A stretch of 16,835 nt of DNA from an uncultured Muribaculaceae bacterium (GTDB taxonomy: Bacteria; Bacteroidota; Bacteroidia; Bacteroidales; Muribaculaceae), in the NCBI GenBank assembly GCA_910586455.1, contig CAJUHX010000039.1:1-16835 (forward strand), given 5' to 3'. A program made the position numbers and the translations under genes. Of this stretch, positions 13,822 to 16,835 are shown piece by piece; position 1 is the stretch's first letter, and every line of letters starts with the position of its first letter. The notes beneath the pieces are model-generated. The model ran no database searches and had not been told where the DNA came from. It was given only the letters and a program-made list of their open reading frames with translations.

Positions 13822-14211
13822 ATGACCATGACAGAAGACGTTATCAAGATTCTGCGTCAGGACACCGACGGACTCATATCCTACGAATACCTGGCCAACA
13901 ATATCGACAGCATAAGCGCCGAAGATCTGAAACTGCTCATTGAAAATATGACCGGTGTGGACATGAACGGGCAGTTTCTGGCATCAGCGGCCCGCTACCT
14001 CCAGGCCATCGACCCGGTTCGCTTTGAAGAACCAATACGCAGCCTTACCGCCGCAACCATAGACAAGGACCGCGAGCACCGCTACCTGCCCGACCTGATG
14101 ACATCGCTCTACGGCGAAGACTACAGGCAGAAAGCACCTCAGCTTGTACTTACCGACAACAATTTCCGACGGATATACAAACGGCTCTACCCCAAGGCCG
14201 ACTCGCTGTAA
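13822..14211 (+). CDS. Unknown conserved-looking 129-residue protein
   Basis: I do not recognise a family. The product is soluble, mostly helical and mildly acidic, with no signal peptide, membrane helix or Cys pair. Features: 'LISYEYLANNIDSISAEDLKLLIENM' as two amphipathic helices, 'GQFLASAARYLQAIDP', and a basic end 'NNFRRIYKRLYPKADSL'. Start at 13822 or at the in-frame ATG 13828 (MTEDVIK) cannot be decided. Codon use and composition match the neighbours, it lies 28 bases after the P-loop gene and 39 before the cyclophilin gene, so it is probably co-transcribed with them. Confidence 0.7.
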   Translation: MTMTEDVIKILRQDTDGLISYEYLANNIDSISAEDLKLLIENMTGVDMNGQFLASAARYLQAIDPVRFEEPIRSLTAATIDKDREHRYLPDLMTSLYGEDYRQKAPQLVLTDNNFRRIYKRLYPKADSL

Positions 14212-14250
14212 GCACTCTACCAGCCTCCTACGAAACTACATATTATCAAC

Positions 14251-15141
14251 ATGATCAAGAATTTACTCTGCGCGGCAGCCCTGATTCTCTGCCTCGGCGC
14301 ATGCGGAAACAAAAGCGGCGAAAACAACGCCAATTCCGCCGACTCAACCAAAAACGAAACTCAAATGCAAGACTCACAAAGACTTCCGGCCAAAGACGAT
14401 GCCAAGGTGCTTATACACACCTCGGAAGGCGACATCACCGTACTGCTCTATGGCGATACCCCTCGCCACCGCGACAACTTCCTCAAACTCGTTGAAGAGA
14501 ACTTCTACGACAGCACACTCTTCCACCGTGTAATCAACGAATTCATGGTACAGGCCGGCGACCCCGACTCGAAAACTGCCAAGCCCGGACAGCAGCTGGG
14601 CAGCGGCGACCCCGGCTATACCATCCCCGCCGAATTCTACTATCCGCACCACTTCCACAAACGCGGTGCCCTCTCGGCCGCCCGTACCGGCGACCAGGTT
14701 AACCCCCGAAAGGAATCAAGCGGCTCGCAGTTCTACATCGTCACCGGCAAGAAATACTCTGCCGCTGAACTGAGCCAGATGAGCGAGCAGATGAAGCAGC
14801 AGGCTATGTACAGCATCTTCGACAGCCTTGCCAACCAGAACATGGACCAGATTCGCCAGATGCAGCAGGCTCAGGACAACGCCGGCCTGAAAGCTCTGCA
14901 GGAGAAGCTCGTAGCCCAGGCCGAGGAAATCGCAGCCAAAGGCGACTACAGCATCCCGGCCGACGTGGCTAAGGTGTATGAAACAGTGGGCGGCACTCCC
15001 TTCCTCGACGGCCAGTACACCGTATTCGGCGAAGTACTCTCCGGCATGGACGTGGTAGAGAAAATCGAAAAGACACAGACCGACCGCAACGACCGTCCGA
15101 CCAGCGACATCCGCATCCTCTCCGCCGAGGTCATCAAATGA
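14251..15141 (+). CDS. Lipoprotein cyclophilin-type peptidyl-prolyl isomerase with helical insertion
   Basis: The 296-residue precursor has a lipoprotein signal ending in LGAC (Cys18), then a polar linker (19-48). The cyclophilin domain starts near residue 50 and has 'FHRVINEFMVQAGD' (91-104), carrying the catalytic Arg93, Phe98 and Gln101 counterparts, then 'SSGSQFYIVTG' (157-166). Residues about 169-243 are an extra, mostly helical, Gln/Met-rich segment before the final 'FLDGQYTVFGEVLSG' strands. The Trp that binds cyclosporin in human CypA is replaced by Phe251. Known role of the family: isomerisation of X-Pro bonds, here in proteins of the periplasm or outer membrane surface. The stop overlaps the M16 start by four bases (ATGA), so the two are translationally coupled. 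Confidence 0.9.
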   Translation: MIKNLLCAAALILCLGACGNKSGENNANSADSTKNETQMQDSQRLPAKDDAKVLIHTSEGDITVLLYGDTPRHRDNFLKLVEENFYDSTLFHRVINEFMVQAGDPDSKTAKPGQQLGSGDPGYTIPAEFYYPHHFHKRGALSAARTGDQVNPRKESSGSQFYIVTGKKYSAAELSQMSEQMKQQAMYSIFDSLANQNMDQIRQMQQAQDNAGLKALQEKLVAQAEEIAAKGDYSIPADVAKVYETVGGTPFLDGQYTVFGEVLSGMDVVEKIEKTQTDRNDRPTSDIRILSAEVIK

Positions 15142-16382
15142 TATATCAGACATTTACACTTGCCAATGGCCTGCGTGTGGTTCACAACTGCGAACCCACG
15201 CGGGCCATGGTGGCCATTAATCTTCTATACAACGTAGGCTCGCGCGACGAATCGCGCGGGCTTACCGGCATTGCGCACCTGTTCGAACACCTCATGTTCG
15301 GCGGTTCGGCCAACGTGCCCGACTATTCCAAGGCCATTGAGGCCGCCGGAGGCAACGACAATGCCTGGACCTCGAACGACTTCACCAACTTCTACACCCA
15401 GGTACCCGCCCATAATGTCGAAACCGCCTTCTGGGCCGAGAGCGACCGCATGCTGGCCCTTTCGTTCGACCCGCATGTACTTCAGGTGCAGCGCCGCGTG
15501 GTTATCGAGGAGTTCAAACAACAATGCCTCAATCAGCCTTACGGCGACCTGATGCACGGCCTGCGCCGCGCCGCATACGCTGCCGGCCATCCTTACAGCT
15601 GGCCGGTGATAGGCATTGAGCCTGACCACATAGCCCGGGTGACCGAAGACGATGTCCGGCGCTGGTTCTACTCGCATTACGCCCCCAACAATGCCGTGCT
15701 GGCTGTGTGCGGCAACATTTCGGCGGAACGGACTCTTGAACTGGCCGAAAAATGGTTCGCGCCCATTCCGGCCCGCGAAATCGCCCCGCGACTGCTGCCC
15801 GACCCCGGGTTCCCCACCTCGGACGTACGCGTGGAAATGAGCGGCAACGTGCCCTCGACCATGATTGTTAAAGCAATACCTATGGCCCCGCACGGCACCC
15901 CGGACTACTACGTGGCCGACACCATCACCGACCTGCTGGCCAACGGACAGTCGTCGCGCTACGTGCGCCGGCTGATACACGGTCCGGAACCGATATTCGC
16001 CGGAGCCGAAGCCTCGATTATAGGCTCCGAACACGAAGGCCTGATGCTGCTGATGGCGCAGATGGCCGACGAATCGCCGCAGGCCATCGAAAGGGCTGAG
16101 CATATGCTGCTCGACGAGGCACGCCGCCTGGCGTTGCCGGGCGAAGTAAGCGAGTACGAGTTGCAACGGTCGTTCAACCGCTTTGAATTCACCTTCGAAA
16201 ACTCCATGACCAACTATCTGGACCGCGCCCAGCAACTGGCATCGTCGGTGATGCACGGCAGCGACATAAACAGCAGGGTCGACCTGCAGCGCCGCACCAC
16301 CCTCGACGACGTGTGCCGCGTAGCCGACAGGATGTTCAACCACACAGCCCACGTAACCCTGCTTTACCGACCCGAAAAATAA
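15138..16382 (+). CDS. M16-family zinc metallopeptidase (single-unit, about 45 kDa)
   Basis: The 414-residue protein has the inverted zinc motif 'HLFEH' (H47, E50, H51), with third ligand Glu124 or Glu125 in 'VVIEEFKQ', so the active site looks complete. A second M16-like half (about residues 165-400) includes 'HYAPNNAVLAVCGNIS' and 'DRAQQLASSVMHG'. This is the size of bacterial M16B proteins, which work as homodimers or with an inactive partner. No signal peptide is visible, so a cytoplasmic role is likely unless exported otherwise; peptides are the usual substrate. It starts within the last codons of the cyclophilin gene and its stop shares a base with the ruvX start. Confidence 0.93.
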   Translation: MIYQTFTLANGLRVVHNCEPTRAMVAINLLYNVGSRDESRGLTGIAHLFEHLMFGGSANVPDYSKAIEAAGGNDNAWTSNDFTNFYTQVPAHNVETAFWAESDRMLALSFDPHVLQVQRRVVIEEFKQQCLNQPYGDLMHGLRRAAYAAGHPYSWPVIGIEPDHIARVTEDDVRRWFYSHYAPNNAVLAVCGNISAERTLELAEKWFAPIPAREIAPRLLPDPGFPTSDVRVEMSGNVPSTMIVKAIPMAPHGTPDYYVADTITDLLANGQSSRYVRRLIHGPEPIFAGAEASIIGSEHEGLMLLMAQMADESPQAIERAEHMLLDEARRLALPGEVSEYELQRSFNRFEFTFENSMTNYLDRAQQLASSVMHGSDINSRVDLQRRTTLDDVCRVADRMFNHTAHVTLLYRPEK

Positions 16383-16810
16383 TGGCACGAATACTTTCCA
16401 TAGACTTCGGACGCCGGCGCTGCGGTATAGCAGTGACCGACCCCCTGTGCATAGTGGCCAACGGGCTTACCACCGTGGAAACTTCGCGCCTGCACGAATT
16501 CGTGTGCGACTACATCCGCCGCGAGGAAGTGAGCCTGGTTCTTGTGGGCCATCCTACCGACATGCACGGCAACGACAGCGACTCCATGCGCTACATCAAC
16601 CCGTCAATCGGAAGGCTGCGCAAGCTCATAGCTCCTGTGCCGGTGGAGTTCTTCGACGAACGTTTCACCTCTGTGCTCGCCCACCGCGCCATGATTGAAG
16701 GCGGCATGCGCAAAATGGCCCGGCGCGACAAAGCCATAGTCGACGAAATCTCGGCCACCATCATACTCAACGATTATCTCCAAAGCCGGCAATACGGCTC
16801 AAAAATATAG
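16382..16810 (+). CDS. ruvX: RuvX/YqgF, Holliday junction resolvase-like or pre-16S rRNA nuclease
   Basis: The 142-residue protein has the RNase H-like fold signature 'ILSIDFGRRRCGIAVTD' (Asp8), then 'LVLVGHPTDMHGND', 'FFDERFTS' and 'DEISATIILNDYL' near the end, all of the YqgF family and of normal length. Homologues process the 5' end of 16S rRNA in E. coli, and others cut Holliday junctions; the role here is not decided by sequence. The ATG at 16382 overlaps the preceding TAA by one base, so translation is coupled. In Bacteroidales this gene is commonly followed by def, which is seen here. An earlier in-frame start would overlap the M16 gene by about 70 bases and is rejected. Confidence 0.95.
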   Translation: MARILSIDFGRRRCGIAVTDPLCIVANGLTTVETSRLHEFVCDYIRREEVSLVLVGHPTDMHGNDSDSMRYINPSIGRLRKLIAPVPVEFFDERFTSVLAHRAMIEGGMRKMARRDKAIVDEISATIILNDYLQSRQYGSKI

Positions 16811-16814
16811 CAAC

Positions 16815-16835
16815 ATGAAATTACCCGTATATCTC
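16815..16835 (+). CDS. def: Peptide deformylase, first seven codons only
   Basis: Four bases after ruvX an ATG opens MKLPVYL, which matches the usual start of Bacteroidales peptide deformylase, and ruvX-def is a known order in this group. The rest lies outside the window, so the call rests on seven residues plus context. Confidence 0.65.

Noticed and set aside
15225..16388. 387-codon minus-strand frame opposite the M16 gene
   Set aside because: No recognisable domain, His/Gly/Val-rich product, no promoter; it mirrors the codon pattern of the M16 gene.
1..16835. CRISPR, prophage, transposon, tRNA or rRNA content
   Set aside because: No regularly spaced repeats, no transposase, integrase or phage protein, and no tRNA or rRNA sequence recognised on either strand.

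Overview
This 16.8 kb window looks like a chromosomal housekeeping segment from a member of the Bacteroidales, most likely Muribaculaceae-like. The order is well supported and the family is an inference. The sequence evidence is repeated -7 promoter boxes of the form TAnnTTTG, near absence of Shine-Dalgarno sites, and gene content and order typical of the group: a HU/IHF protein, a tiny Arg/Lys-rich protein and RNase E/G in one run, then a cyclophilin lipoprotein, an M16 peptidase, ruvX and the start of def. I found no rRNA, tRNA, CRISPR array, insertion sequence or phage gene.

Left part (1-5914): a DEDDh-type exonuclease on + meets, stop against stop, a small membrane protein on - that resembles a prohibitin/stomatin protein lacking its SPFH domain. 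Two more minus-strand genes follow: a PMCA-like calcium P-type ATPase and an unnamed protein with a TerB-like N-terminus and a possible winged-helix C-terminus.

Middle part (5915-10047): a 312-base stretch without a confident gene, then a single-pass membrane protein ending in a Cpl-7-like (CW_7) wall-binding motif and closed by a strong terminator. An AlkD-like alkylpurine glycosylase starts almost on top of its promoter and converges on a DAACS-family symporter that has lost the usual acidic-amino-acid and sodium-site residues. A His/Lys-rich lipoprotein (-) and a DUF308/HdeD-like membrane protein (+) diverge from a shared promoter region.

Right part (10048-16835): everything is on +. A structured leader precedes the HU/IHF gene; a 29-residue basic protein follows; another strongly structured stretch precedes RNase E/G, which has a long disordered Lys/Pro/Glu tail. 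Then come a cytidylate-kinase-like P-loop protein, an unknown 129-residue protein, a lipoprotein cyclophilin with a helical insertion, an M16 zinc peptidase (4-base overlap), RuvX (1-base overlap) and the first codons of peptide deformylase.

No obvious multi-gene novel system such as a defence island or biosynthetic cluster is present. The most interesting items are single genes with unusual architecture (TerB-like plus winged helix, membrane-anchored CW_7, SPFH-less prohibitin-like protein, altered DAACS transporter) and RNA-level features (HU leader, RNase E/G leader inverted repeat, near-leaderless alkD-like mRNA).
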